From the NCBI GenBank assembly GCA_013180625.2, contig SNVD02013763.1:21017-85016 (forward strand): 64,000 nucleotides of DNA, in the 5' to 3' direction. Both the position numbers and the translations under genes were made by a program. Source of the DNA: Boswellia sacra. Taxonomy: Eukaryota > Streptophyta > Magnoliopsida > Sapindales > Burseraceae. Numbering within the stretch: the stretch's first letter is position 1; every line of letters starts with the position of its first letter. Below are positions 31,935 through 42,110 of the stretch, piece by piece. The notes under the pieces were generated by a model. It was given only the letters and a program-made list of their open reading frames with translations, did not search any database and had not been told where the DNA came from.

Positions 31935-33992
31935 AGCATTATCAATGTTAAAAGAGAAAGCAGCGACCTGGGCCTGGAGACGCTCAACCTCACGTTGCAA
32001 ATGAGTAACTTCTTTGTTACCCGTCTAACCAAGCAAAAGAATCATATGGTTAGAAAAAGTGTTAAGATAGAATCATGCACACATGAAATATAGAAGGGTA
32101 CTTTACTTGATACTAATGAGACATCTACAAAACATATCTGTGGGAAGTGCCCTGTATATGAAAAACCCGTTCCATGGAAGATTGTGGCACCTACATCACA
32201 TTGTATTCTTATTAATGATAAATGACAGGAAATTTGAGAAACGAACAGTCAAAAGACTTACCAAAATAGTGTCTTATGGCACCAAAGGAACGGGCATTTC
32301 GGATCCTCGGTGATCATGTGGCTATGGATCGACCCATTATCATCCCATGTGTAGACAACGTTACTGGGGTAAGCTTGGGAGGTCACCAATCACATAACTA
32401 GTCAGAACAGTCAAGACATCTAAAGGAGCTAGAGGAGGAGGTGGTTGTTAAGCCACTATAAAAAAAGAATCTAACATGCGCTAGTGCCTAAAGAGGAGGC
32501 TCTCAATCTCTTCCCATGATAAGCAGAAGAACTACCAAAGTGTCTAGAGGATGAGGAATGTCATCAATAGATCGGTCGTGCCTAGTGTACAATGGAGTGG
32601 CTTGAATCCAGTTGATGTAGGAAGTCATCATCAATGGGAATTTGATCCTATTCAAGTGAATCCCAATCATGTAGTCTGACACCTTTGGCTCCACATCCAA
32701 ATCAACTGAATTTGTCATCAGAACTGATTGCGAAGGAGGAATTATATGGCATGTTAGGCCGTTGTACTAATCCTACATGGGATCACCTAAATACCACATC
32801 ATGCTGGTAAGAGGATGCGATATAAGTTAAAAAGGAAAGCAACCCTTATAGCTGCGAACCAGTTCTCCTCAGGACCCCACAATTAAGAGTGAATCTGTGA
32901 AAGAGTAGAGAAGCATGGTAAGATTCTGATATAAATAAAAATATTGACTGTAATCTCTTTTTACCTTATCCTAAGTCATCATATAAATGTAATCATGAAA
33001 GAAGTCTAGCTCATGAGACCTCATAAACTTTGCACGATGTGCAACCCACCTCTTCATCTGAGGAAAGGAAGAATCATCATAAGTAGGAAGAGGAGATGGT
33101 AGAACTCCTAACTCGTATGCCCACATCTATCATGGATAGTACAAAATCAGAAATGGAAGCTATACAGACAAATTATTGAAAGTGTAGAGAAGAAAGAAAT
33201 TTCCTTAAGAAGTAGAGCAAATCCAGAGATCCTAGCAATACTTAGACAGGCTCGATCCAAACCAAAATATAGCTGGCCAAGAGTAGTACAACCCCAGTCG
33301 AAATCCCTCACTCAATCAAGATCTTGTAGGGTAGGAAGTAAAGTCAAAGTAGTGGTGTTTAATGCATTGGCAAAGAGCGTCATACCATGTAAATAGACAA
33401 TGAAGCTGCAAGCATACTAGTCCACCTCGACTGGAGACAAGTTAGACCTTCGTCTCCAATATTCGTACAAAGGAGTGTACCAAATGGCCATGTTGCTCTT
33501 GACCTTCACCTCACACCCTAAAAGTTGTTGAATCAAATTCTATTGATCTCTTGAGTCTGCAATACATATGTCAATGGGAATGGCCTCCCCACCACATGCA
33601 AGGCTGGTCAAGGTAGCAATGTCTAAAGGCATAATAGTCATCTCACCGATGAGAAGATGGAAAGTGTGGGTCGTGTCCATCCACCTCTCGCACAAAGCGA
33701 CTGATACTTGATGATCAGTGTACGGAGGGGTATGCAAAAGACAATTGATGAATTTGCAGAAACTGGTATCAACAATCCTACTCTTAATAGCCTAATTCTC
33801 TATCTCTAGAAACCAACTGTGGGCTCCAAAAAATGACCCACACATCTTTTTCTTTTGGTATTCCTAAAGCAAGAAATTAAAGTCTCTACATGAATACATG
33901 CCTAGAAAATTTGAAGAAAATGGAAAACTGAGGGATGAAGAAGAGTACATAACAAACTAATCGTGTGGGCAGCCACGTTGTAGATAGTCGAC
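31935..33992 (-). pseudogene. PMD gene of the C-E unit, most complete copy
   Basis: On the minus strand: LCERWMDTTHTFHLLIGEMT and then IMPLDIATLTSLACGGEAIP (33690-33560), FIVYLHGMTLFANALNT (about 33400), LLPTLQDLD, then AYELGVLPSPLPTYDDSSFP and QMKRWVAHRAKFMRSHELDF (33125-33000), LDVEPKVSDYMIGIHLNRIK (32700-32640), and a coiled-coil C-terminus EVTHLQREVERLQAQVAAF ending at the stop near 31935. ALxERWxxxTHTFHL..GEMTIT..D...L.GL is the hallmark of PF10536. The copia element 33998-40398 separates this from its first exon at 40404-40481. Stops and frameshifts are present. Confidence 0.78.
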
Positions 33993-33997
33993 ACCTC
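33993..33997. repeat. Left target site duplication of copia copy 1
   Basis: ACCTC before the element equals ACCTC at 40399-40403 after it, a perfect 5-bp duplication as expected for LTR retrotransposons. Confidence 0.9.
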
Positions 33998-34327
33998 TGT
34001 TGACCCAGGTATGGCAACCCAAGAGGGGGGGTGAATTGGGTTTTTATTTATCAAAACGGATTTAGAAAACTTTTCTTGAAAGATCAAAATTATATAACTA
34101 TTTCCTTGAGAATGAAGGTGAAGAAGATGAAATTAGAATTTATCAAAGATGCAATCAAAAGAATAATAATGATGAACAATCACAAGTGCAAGTAAATGTA
34201 AAGAGGAAAGGGATAGAGAGAGTGCAAACTCAATTTACGTGGTTCGGCAAACCTTGCCTACGTCCACGGGCTCCTAGCTCCACGAGCTAAGCTTTCCACT
34301 AAGTTGTAGAAATCTTTACAACTTGCT

Positions 34328-34615
34328 TGATGAACAACCTCACCAAGACTTTTTCTTCAACCCTTGATAACACCACACCAAGAGTTCTTCTTGATGAACA
34401 ACCTCACCAAGGCAACTTCCTTCAACCCTTGATAACACCACACCAAGAGTTCTTCTTGATGAACAACCTCACAAGGCAACTTTCCTCAACTCTTGATAAC
34501 ACCACACCAAGAGTTCTTCTTGATGAACAACCTCACCAAGGCAACTTCCTTCAACTCTTGATAACACCACACCAAGAGTTCTTCTTGATGAACAACCTCA
34601 CCAAGGAAAGATCTC
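34328..34615 (-). repeat. LTR-internal 64-65 bp tandem repeats
   Basis: TGATGAACAACCTCAC recurs at 34328, 34392, 34457, 34521 and 34586. Each unit holds AACACCACACCAAGAGTTCT. Counterparts are 38927-39180 and, inverted, 59205-59355. Reading frames through it are by-products. Confidence 0.9.
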
Positions 34616-34864
34616 ACTCTCACCACAAAACAAGAACAAAGATAATTTTTACAACAAAAGTATAACTCTCTTCAAAGAGTAGATAAATAATATAAAAGCT
34701 CTCTAGACTTGATATTTCTCTTGGCTTTTTTGCTTGATAAAATGCTTCTCTTGCACTTGTTGAATGCATGGGAGAATGGCTCCTTTTATAGGCAAATGAG
34801 ATGAACTTAATCAAGTGAAGACACCATCTCCAAATTTTCTGCCCACCATAAAAACCGTAATCTT

Positions 34865-35600
34865 GTCTGCCATTTTTGTCAATGTTCCGTTTGAAATTTG
34901 AAACTCTGTAAAACATAAAATATCTGCACATTTGAATAAGCTTTCCAACGCATCAAGAATCAAGTCATTTGGATATCTGTAGCTCAAGATATGGCCAAAA
35001 CACCATTCGGTGCTCATGTGACTTGATTTTTCCTCCATGTGTCAGTCCACCGACTTGAATGATAATTCTGTCAGTCTTCCGTTTGAAATTTGAATTTCTT
35101 CAAAACATAAAAGATCTTTATATTTGAATAAGATTTCCAAAACATTAAGATTCAAAGAATTCGGATATCTCTATCTTAAGATATGGCCCAAACACCATTG
35201 GGTGCTCATGTGAGTTGATTTTTCTTCTCTGTGTCAGTCCACCGAATTGCATGTCAATTATGTCGGCCTTTCATTTGAAATTTGAATTTCTTCAAAAAAT
35301 ATGAAATGTGCCCCATTAAGTCATCTTTCTAATTCCACAAGAATCAAGTCATTTTGAATTTTCTAGCTCAAGATATGTCCAAAGGAGTATTCGGTGCTCA
35401 TGTCAGCTGCTTCCATTTGTCTTTCAACTTGCATGATGATTTGGACAACCTTGCACTTGAAATTTGAATTCATTAAAACATATGAAATGTTATAAATTGA
35501 GAATCTTTCCAAAGGCTCAAGAATCACGTCATTTGGATATTTGTAGAGATATATATGACCAATTAATTGAACATTGCTCATGTGTCACATTCCTTGAGTC
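34865..35600 (-). repeat. LTR-internal ~190 bp tandem repeats
   Basis: Four diverged copies, each with a (C/T)(T/C)GTTTGAAATTTGAA core (about 34888, 35079, 35270, 35455), a CAAGTCATTTGGATATCT block, AAGATATGGCCAAA and a GGTGCTCATGTGA block. The same is found at 39470-40160 and, inverted, 58230-58930. Confidence 0.85.
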
Positions 35601-35761
35601 AATCCTTGTTCTTAAGCTTTGGTGCCTTTAACATGTAGTCTTCTCCTTAGCTTCAACACTTCATTTAATAAGCCTCTTCTTGATTTTAAAATTATTTCAA
35701 TGATCTTACTCTTGCACATAAATAAACCTTTTAGTAAATCTCAATTAATCAATGTGTATTG

Positions 35762-36087
35762 TTATCATCAAAATTATCATGTAGCCTTAGGGCTAACAAT
35801 CTCCCCCTTTTTTATGATGACAAACCATTGATTGCTTTCAAATAATATCTAAAATAAAGAATGAAAATAAAATCAAGAATAAACAAAAAATTGGCACTTG
35901 TTATGAATATAAGCAATCCAACCATTATCATCAAAATTATCATGTAGCCTTAGGGCTAACAATCTCCCCCTTTTTGATGATGACAAACCATTGATTGCTT
36001 TCAAATAATATCTAAAATAAAGAATGAAAATAAAATCAAGTATAAACAAAAAATTGGCACTTGTTATGAATATAAGCAATCCAACCA
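35762..36087 (-). repeat. 163-bp tandem duplication across the PPT/3' LTR junction
   Basis: TTATCATCAAAATTATCATG recurs at 35762 and 35925, and everything between is duplicated almost exactly. The unit contains 37 bases of the LTR edge plus the PPT and adjacent internal DNA. Copia copy 1 therefore has two successive PPT-LTR junctions. Confidence 0.9.
35799..35815 (-). promoter_or_regulatory. Polypurine tract of copia copy 1
   Basis: Minus strand AAAAAAAGGGGGAGAT directly precedes TGTTAGCCC. Further GGGGGAGA-type runs follow at 35961, 36092, 36136 and 36152, as is common in SIRE-type elements. Confidence 0.8.
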
Positions 36088-36239
36088 TTTCTCCCCCTTT
36101 TGTTATCATCAAAAAGATAAAATCAAATTAATTACTCCCCCTAAATATATTCTCCCCCTTAACATATGCTACCATTCAAAGATTATCATATAAAAGCAAA
36201 ATTAAGCATATCCAATATGTCTAATTCTTTTTTAATTAT

Positions 36240-36840
36240 GCAAAATCTATCTTGACTAAGGGGTTTATTTGTTGAAAAAAAAATTTTTGTTTAAAAAAGT
36301 TCTCACTTGTTTTTCAAATTGACAAGCATCACAAATCTTGTTATTTTCAAATTTTATTTTTGTAAGACCATCAACAAATCATTTTTAGAAATTTTTGAAA
36401 TTGTGTCCATGCTAGCATGACCTAACCTTCTATGCCATAACCAAGTATCATGATTAACAATGAAACAATTTTCTACATGATCATTAACATCAATATCAAT
36501 TGTATAAATATTACCACATCTATTACCAACAAATAATGTCTTATTGTTACTAACATCCTTAATCACACATCTATTAGGCTCAAAAGTAATAAAATATCCC
36601 TTATCACACAATTGACTAATACTAATCAAATCATGTTTTAAACCATGAACAAGCAAAACATCTTTAATAATAGGTGAAGAAGGGTTACCAATATCACCAT
36701 GTCCGATTACCCTTCCTTTGGCATTATCACCGAAGGTCACATATCCTCCTTTCTTCATGATTAATCTTGAGAACTTGGAGGCATCTCCGGTCATATGCCT
36801 TGAGCATCCACTATCTAAGTACCACTTGTGTTTGCCATTT
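36240..36840 (-). pseudogene. pol: Copia copy 1 protease/GAG-pre-integrase, truncated in integrase
   Basis: The minus strand has the protease motif WYLDSGCSRHMTGD near 36820-36790, then an open frame (36794-36354) reading KFSRLIMKKGGYVTFGDN to WLWHRRLGHASMDTI. The GAG-pre-integrase domain and the first His pair of the HHCC zinc finger are intact; the Cys pair follows near 36330 (ICDACQ). Homology to copy 2 stops near 36250, after which A/T-rich non-coding DNA leads to the PPT. The integrase core, RT and RNase H are missing. Confidence 0.85.
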
Positions 36841-38551
36841 TGTCTCTACAATCAACATTCAAGGAGTAACTTTTTGGTACCCAAAAGTTCTTGGGTCCTT
36901 GGGGGTTAGTTTTGGTACTTTTTGGAACCCATATTTGTTTCAAATTAGGATTTCTCTTAATATAGCAAGAATGCACTTTGTGTCCTTTTCTTCCACAATA
37001 AGTACATGAATGATTAGGATTATTCCTAGAAGATGCATGGCAAAATAATTTTTAAAATACTTTTGATTTTTATGAGTTTTATAACCTAAACCTCTTTTAT
37101 CAAAAACACACCTTTGGTTTTGTAACATAGAATTCAAATTTTTTGTGCTTTTTGTAAAACTATCAACAATATTTCTTAAGTCATTATTTTCCTTTTTCAA
37201 AATAGCATTTTGTTTCTCCAATTTATCAAAATCCTTTTGTTTTAAAATGTCATTTTCAGTTTTTAATAAATGTATTTGACTTTCCAAACTTTCAAAATCT
37301 TTTTGCTTTAAAATTTCATTTTCATTTTCTAAAGCTTCATTTATTTCTACCAACTCTTCTAATTGAGATAACATGATTTTTGACTTCTTTTTGAAAGCAT
37401 TAATTTTTGAATTTTCTTATCAACTTGCACATGTAAATTTTGGAATGCTTCAAGTAATTCATCATATGAAAGTTTAGGATCATAGTTTAGAATACTTACC
37501 TCATCTTCACTTAAAGCCATGAAGAACATGTTTGCCACTTCGCAATCTCTTCTTCGGTGGAGCTTAGCTTCACTAGCATCCCAATTGTGGCTTTCATGAC
37601 TTTGGATTTCTTGTTTTGACTCTTGAAGTAAGGGACAATCCATCTTTACATGTCCCGGGTTTCTGCCACTCATAGACACAAATGACTTGATCATTTTTCT
37701 TATCTGCTTTGAGCTTTTGCCTTTGTACTCCAACTTCTAGAATTCTTCTTGAATCCTTGGTTTCTTATAATCAACGTTTTAGATTTCTTGTGGATGAATG
37801 CAAGATCTTCATCATTTCCTTCATTGTCAGAATCATCATCTTCTTTGTTGAAGATTTGAAAGCGATATTTTTCTTTTTCTTGAAATCTTCTTCATTCTCT
37901 TTCAAGGTGATTTCATGAGTCATGAGAGAATCCATAAGTTTTTCTAATGGTAGTTTGGTGAGGTCTTTTGCTTCTTGAATTGCCGTCACCTTTGGCTCCC
38001 AAGATTTTGGTAGACACCTAAGAATCTTTCTCACTATTTCAACATTAGAATAAGATTTACCAAGAGATTTCAAACTATTAATAATAATCCGTAAATCTAG
38101 TAAACATTTCAGAAATTGATTCATCCGATTTCATTTTAAAAAGCTCATAACTATGAACTAGCATACTAATTTGGATTCTTTAACTTGACTAGTTCCTTCA
38201 TGAGTTACTTCAAGTGTGTGCCATATTTCTTGTGCCGTAGAACAAGTAGATATTCTATAAACTCATTTCTATCTAGAGCACAATATAACACATTCATAGC
38301 TTTAGCATTCAAACTCAATTTCTTTTTGTCATCTTCACTAAACTCTTTAGGTTCTTTAAGCATGCATTCCCCATTTTCAATTTGGTAGGAACAAAAGGTC
38401 CTTCCAAAACAATAGACCACAAATCATAATCAAAAGATTTCAAGAAAATACTCATTCTAGTTTTCCAATAAGAGTAATCACTTCCATTAAAAAATGGAGG
38501 TCTAGAGATAGAAAATCCCTCAACATATGAAGTTGAATTAAAAGTTGCCAT
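36841..38551 (-). pseudogene. gag: Copia copy 1 gag
   Basis: It starts with an intact ATG at 38551 (MATFNSTSYVEGFSISRPPF), then WKTRMSIFLKSFDYDLWSIV, a UBN2/Retrotran_gag_2 region (SLKSLGKSYSNVEIVRKILR, PKSWEPKVTAIQEAKDLTKL), a degenerate zinc knuckle near 37660 (MSGRNPGHVKMDC, first two Cys lost) and a coiled coil (LSQLEELVEINEALENENEI) at 37374-37140. Several frameshifts split the frame. Gag would form the capsid of the intracellular particle. Confidence 0.85.
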
Positions 38552-38594
38552 AGCTCAAAAATCGATTAAGATTTAAAAAAATTTGAGCAACCTT

Positions 38595-38606
38595 GCTCTG
38601 ATACCA
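38595..38606 (-). other. Primer binding site of copia copy 1
   Basis: Minus strand TGGTATCAGAGC, two bases from the LTR end, matches the 3' end of initiator tRNA-Met, the usual primer for plant copia elements. Confidence 0.9.
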
Positions 38607-38608
38607 CT

Positions 38609-40398
38609 TGTTGACCCAGGTATGGCAACCCAAGAGGGGGGTGAATTGGGTTTTTATTTATAAAAACGGATTTAGAAAACTTTTCTGAAAGATCAAAATT
38701 ATTCAAATCTTTCTTTAAGAACAAAGGTGAAGAAGATGAAAATAGAATGCAATCAAGAGAATAGCAATAAAGAACAATCACAAATGCAAGTAAATGTAAA
38801 GAGTATAGGGATAGGAGGTGCAAATCAAATTTACGTGGTTCGGAAACCTTGTCTCACGTCCCAGGGCTCCTTAGCTACCACGAGCTAAGCTTTCAACGAA
38901 GTTGTAGAAATCTTTACAACTTGCTTGATGAACAACCTCACCAAGGCAACTTCCTTCAACCCTTGATAAACACCACACCAAGAGTTCTTCTTGATGAACA
39001 ACCTCACTAAGGCAACTTTCCTCAACTCTTGATAACACCACACCAAGAGTTCTTCTTGATGAACAACCTCACCAAGGAAACTTTCTTCAACTCTTGATAA
39101 CACCACACCAAGAGTTCTTATTGATGAACAATCTCACCAAGGCAACTTCCTTCAACTCTTGATAACACACAACAAGAGTTCTCTCAAGGATAACTATTAT
39201 CCTTTACAAGAATATCTCACTCTCACCACAATACAAGAACAAGGATAATTTTTAAAACAAAAGTATAACTCTCTTCAAAGAGTAGATAAAGAATATAAAA
39301 GCTCTCTAGACTTGATATTTCTCTTGTTTTTTGCTTGATAGATGCTTCTCTTGCTCTGTTGAATGCATGGGAGAATGGCTCCTTTATAGGCAAATGAGAT
39401 GAACTTAATCAAGTGAAGACACCAACTCCAAATTTTCTGCCCACCATAAAAACCGTAATCTTGTCTGCCATTTTTGTCAATGTTCTATTTGAAATTTGAA
39501 AATCTACAAACATAAAAGATCTGTAGATTTGAATAAGCTTTCCAACGCATCAAGAACCAAGTCATTTGGATATCTGTAGCTCAAGATATGGCCAAAAAAC
39601 CATTCGGTGCTCATGTGACTTGATTTTTCTTCCATGTGTCTGTCCACTGACTTGAATGATAATTCTGTCAGCCTTCCATTTGAAATTTGAATTTCTTCAA
39701 AACATAAAAGATCTTCATATTTGAATAAGCTTTCCAAAACATTAAGATTCAAAGAATTTAGATATCTCTATCTTAAGATATGGCCAAAACACCATTCGGT
39801 GCTCATGTGAGTTGATTTTTCTTCTCTGTGTCAGTCTACCGAATTGCATGTCAATTATGTCGGCCTTCCATTTGAAATTTGAATTTCTTCAAAACATATG
39901 AAATGTGCCCCATTAAGTCATATTTCTAATGCCACAAGAATCAAGTCATTTTGATTTTTCTAGCTCAAGATATGTCCAAAAGAGTATTCGGTGCTCATGT
40001 CAGCTGCTTCCATTTGTCTTTCAACTTGCATGATGATTTGGACAACCTTGCACTTGAAATTTGAATTTCATTAAAACATATGAAATGTTACAAATTGAGT
40101 AAGCTTTCCAAAGGCTCAAGAATCACATCATTTGGACATTTGTAGAGAAATATATGACTAATTGATTGAACATTGCTCATGTGTCACATTCCTTGAATCA
40201 AACCTTGTTCTTAAACTTTGGTGCCTTTAACATGTAGTCTTCTCCTTAGCTTCAACACTTCATTTTAATAAGCCTCTTCTTGATTTTAAAATTATTTCAA
40301 TGATATTACTCTTGCACATAAATAAACATGTTAGTAAATCACAATTAATCAATGTGTATTGTTATCATCAAAATTATCATGTGGCCTTAGGGCTAACA
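38609..40398 (-). repeat. 5' LTR of copia copy 1
   Basis: 1790 bp, TG..CA ends on the minus strand, closely matching 33998-35798. It has the same internal tandem arrays (38927-39180 and 39470-40160). Confidence 0.9.
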
Positions 40399-40403
40399 AC
40401 CTC
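40399..40403. repeat. Right target site duplication of copia copy 1
   Basis: ACCTC, identical to 33993-33997. Confidence 0.9.
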
Positions 40404-40481
40404 GTGGTCTTTCAAAAGACCCTCCAACGTCGACTTCCACACTGGATTAGTCTCGTTTTAAGTCAAGGTAGATTGAATGGC
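40404..40481 (-). pseudogene. PMD gene of the C-E unit, first exon fragment
   Basis: The minus strand begins MAGHSIYLDLKRD, parallel to MAGHLVHLHLNET at 13344. The TTGGTCTTTTGGAAGACC stretch near 13262 matches GTGGTCTTTCAAAAGACC here. It is separated from the rest of the gene (33992 leftward) by the copia element. Confidence 0.65.
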
Positions 40482-40663
40482 CTGCCATTAGAAAGAAGAA
40501 GTTTAGATGAACACGTAGGAATAAATCGAGAGCGAATCGGACGAGTGGGCTTATAGAAGCACTTAACCACCGGCCAACAGTCAGACAACCACACGACTAT
40601 TGATGAACCGTTGGGCAGCTATCAGACAGTTTGTATGCCATCTCTTTAATAAGGGACAAAACG

Positions 40664-40838
40664 GTAAAGAAGAGAAAAGAAAAAAAGAAAAAAAAGAGAA
40701 AGAAAAAGAAAAAGAGAAAAAAAAGAAAAAGAGAGAGAGAGAGAAGAAACAAATAAAGAGAAGGAAATAGAAAAGAGGAGAGAGAAAAGCGAAAAGAGAA
40801 AAGAAGAAAGAGAGAGAAGAAAGAGAAGGAAAAAGAAG
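40664..40838 (+). repeat. Strand-biased GA-rich tract, C-E unit
   Basis: About 175 bases of A and G on the + strand, followed by the same ..CCTCATCAA..GGTGACAAGCACT segment as in the other units. The tandem repeats, PPT and front half of the LTR that should follow are deleted. Confidence 0.75.
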
Positions 40839-40926
40839 GATTCCTCATCAATCCCAAGACACTAAAAGAATTTCCAAACAAAACTGGTGACAAGCACTCG
40901 GTCATGGCAATAGTTTAGAATGCAAA

Positions 40927-41880
40927 GGTAAGTCCGCAATCCCTCTTTTATTAGAATCATGTTCAGGAGTTTACTTTCTTCGCGAATGCTTAGAAACATG
41001 CCTAAGAGTACATGCTTAGATCATGCTTAAGAGCATATTATTAGAATCATGTTAGGAGAATTTATATTCGCTTTGATGAATGCTAGGAAATAACATAGAA
41101 TAGGTGTGAATTATCGTTTTACCCTTGAATGACTTGTTTGATGATGATTGCTTGAATTAGGTTAGAATATGCCATGAATACCACGTTTAGGCTAGAATAT
41201 GCCATGAATGCCATGTTAGGCTAGAAATGCCATGATAATTGATGTGAATTATACTAGAATAAGCAATAGGTAGAATTGTCATTATAGAATTTATCAAAAT
41301 CTAGGTTAGAATGCCATGATATTAGATTATGGCTTTATGTAATTTATAATTTGTTTGTTTTTGTATGAATGTATTTACATTAAGAAGTGTAATTGTATGA
41401 TGCCATGAAGTGATGGTGGACTCATATTGATGGTGAGAGACCATTACTTAGAATGAATGTTCAAACATATGAATGTATGGAATATTTCATTATTTTTAAA
41501 GAACAAATGTTGTAATCCTCTCCCCTTCCTTCATGTATGACAGAAATGTAATCTATTCTCGTCTCTCTTTCTTTGTATGAATATACAATCATTTTTGATT
41601 GAATAATCATCTCGCATGTTTAAAGAAGATAAAAAAGGAAATGTGTGCATAAAACGAACAATCTAAATGAACTAAGTAACAACACAAGTTATTTCTATTT
41701 GTTATTTCCCAAGTGGAGGTTGGATTTACATCTGGGCGAAAGACTCCTTTGAATAATTGGGTGGTGACTCCTTTCTCCATATTTGCCTGTGGCTCATTTG
41801 TGTTCCTTTAAGTCTCAAACGAGGCTTTGACATAGTATCATGGTTGCAAACATTCTAGCAAGATGAAAGCCCCATTCACA
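40927..41880 (+). mobile_element. LTR E, 5'-truncated
   Basis: About 954 bp matching the last half of LTR B from GGTAAGTCCGCAATCC to ..CCCCATTCACA. It starts directly after internal sequence (GGTCATGGCAATAGTTTAGA), so a deletion removed the PPT and the LTR front. Its right edge meets PMD sequence that pairs with the flank of LTR B. Confidence 0.75.
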
Positions 41881-42110
41881 ACTAGGTAGTGCCCATCCAC
41901 CTCTCAATAAGAGTGGAAAGGACGTGGCGATAAGTGTGTATTCTCTTTGTCGAAAGATAGGCAAAGAATATGGCATACCTGCATCGATCTATACTCCTCT
42001 TTACATTAGCATTTTGGATTTGGTTATACTATACGCGTGCCTCAGCAAGAGAGCTTCTACATTTGTGTATGCAGTCAGCCTATAAGAAAAGAAACATGGT
42101 GTGAAAGATA
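41881..42110 (-). pseudogene. PMD gene of the A-D unit, N-terminal side
   Basis: Minus strand near 41960-41890 reads KRIHTYRHVLSTLIERWMGT, matching LCERWMDTT of the copy at 33690. This is the continuation of the PMD fragment ending at 21368, displaced by the 20.5-kb B-E block. Sequence further right (to 42110) is weakly gene-like and unassigned. Confidence 0.6.

Larger units (their letters stand above)
33998..35798 (-). repeat. 3' LTR of copia copy 1
   Basis: 1801 bp, TG..CA ends. It contains two internal tandem arrays: 64-65 bp units at 34328-34615 and roughly 190-bp units at 34865-35600. The pair of LTRs and copy 2 share both arrays with different unit numbers. Confidence 0.9.
33998..40398 (-). 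mobile_element. Copia copy 1 (SIRE/Maximus-like), pol-deleted, minus strand
   Basis: On the minus strand it starts TGTTAGCCCTAAGGCCACAT and ends CATACCTGGGTCAACA, 6401 bp, with ACCTC on both sides. Order: 5' LTR (40398-38609), PBS, gag with UBN2-type domain, defective zinc knuckle, protease motif, GAG-pre-integrase, then an abrupt loss of integrase, RT and RNase H, PPT, 3' LTR (35798-33998). It is inserted in the PMD gene of the C-E Tat-like unit. LTRs are closely similar, so insertion is fairly recent. Affiliation with SIRE/Maximus rests on gag-pol similarity to copy 2 and the tRNA-Met PBS. Confidence 0.9.
21369..41880 (+). mobile_element. Composite Tat-like block: LTR B, internal, LTR C, internal, truncated LTR E
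   Basis: LTR B (with PBS), LTR C (with PPT) and LTR E lie in one orientation. The internal regions B-C and C-E share order and sequence: cassette repeats (24119, 30440), a GAATTCCTCATACAA block (24839, 31145), PMD C-terminus (25130, 31935), GA tract (26098, 40664). The flanks, 21368 and 41881, are adjacent parts of one PMD gene, so the whole block sits in a single insertion site. An LTR-internal-LTR-internal-LTR array is best explained by unequal recombination after insertion, or by recombination between two copies. No gag-pol is visible in it, so it was non-autonomous. A 5-bp target duplication is not clear (AGCGA left, ACTAG right). Confidence 0.65.

Noticed and set aside
34327..34665. 112-codon + strand frame made of TPHQEFFLMNNLT-like repeats
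   Set aside because: It lies in the 65-bp tandem repeats of a copia LTR, antisense to the element.
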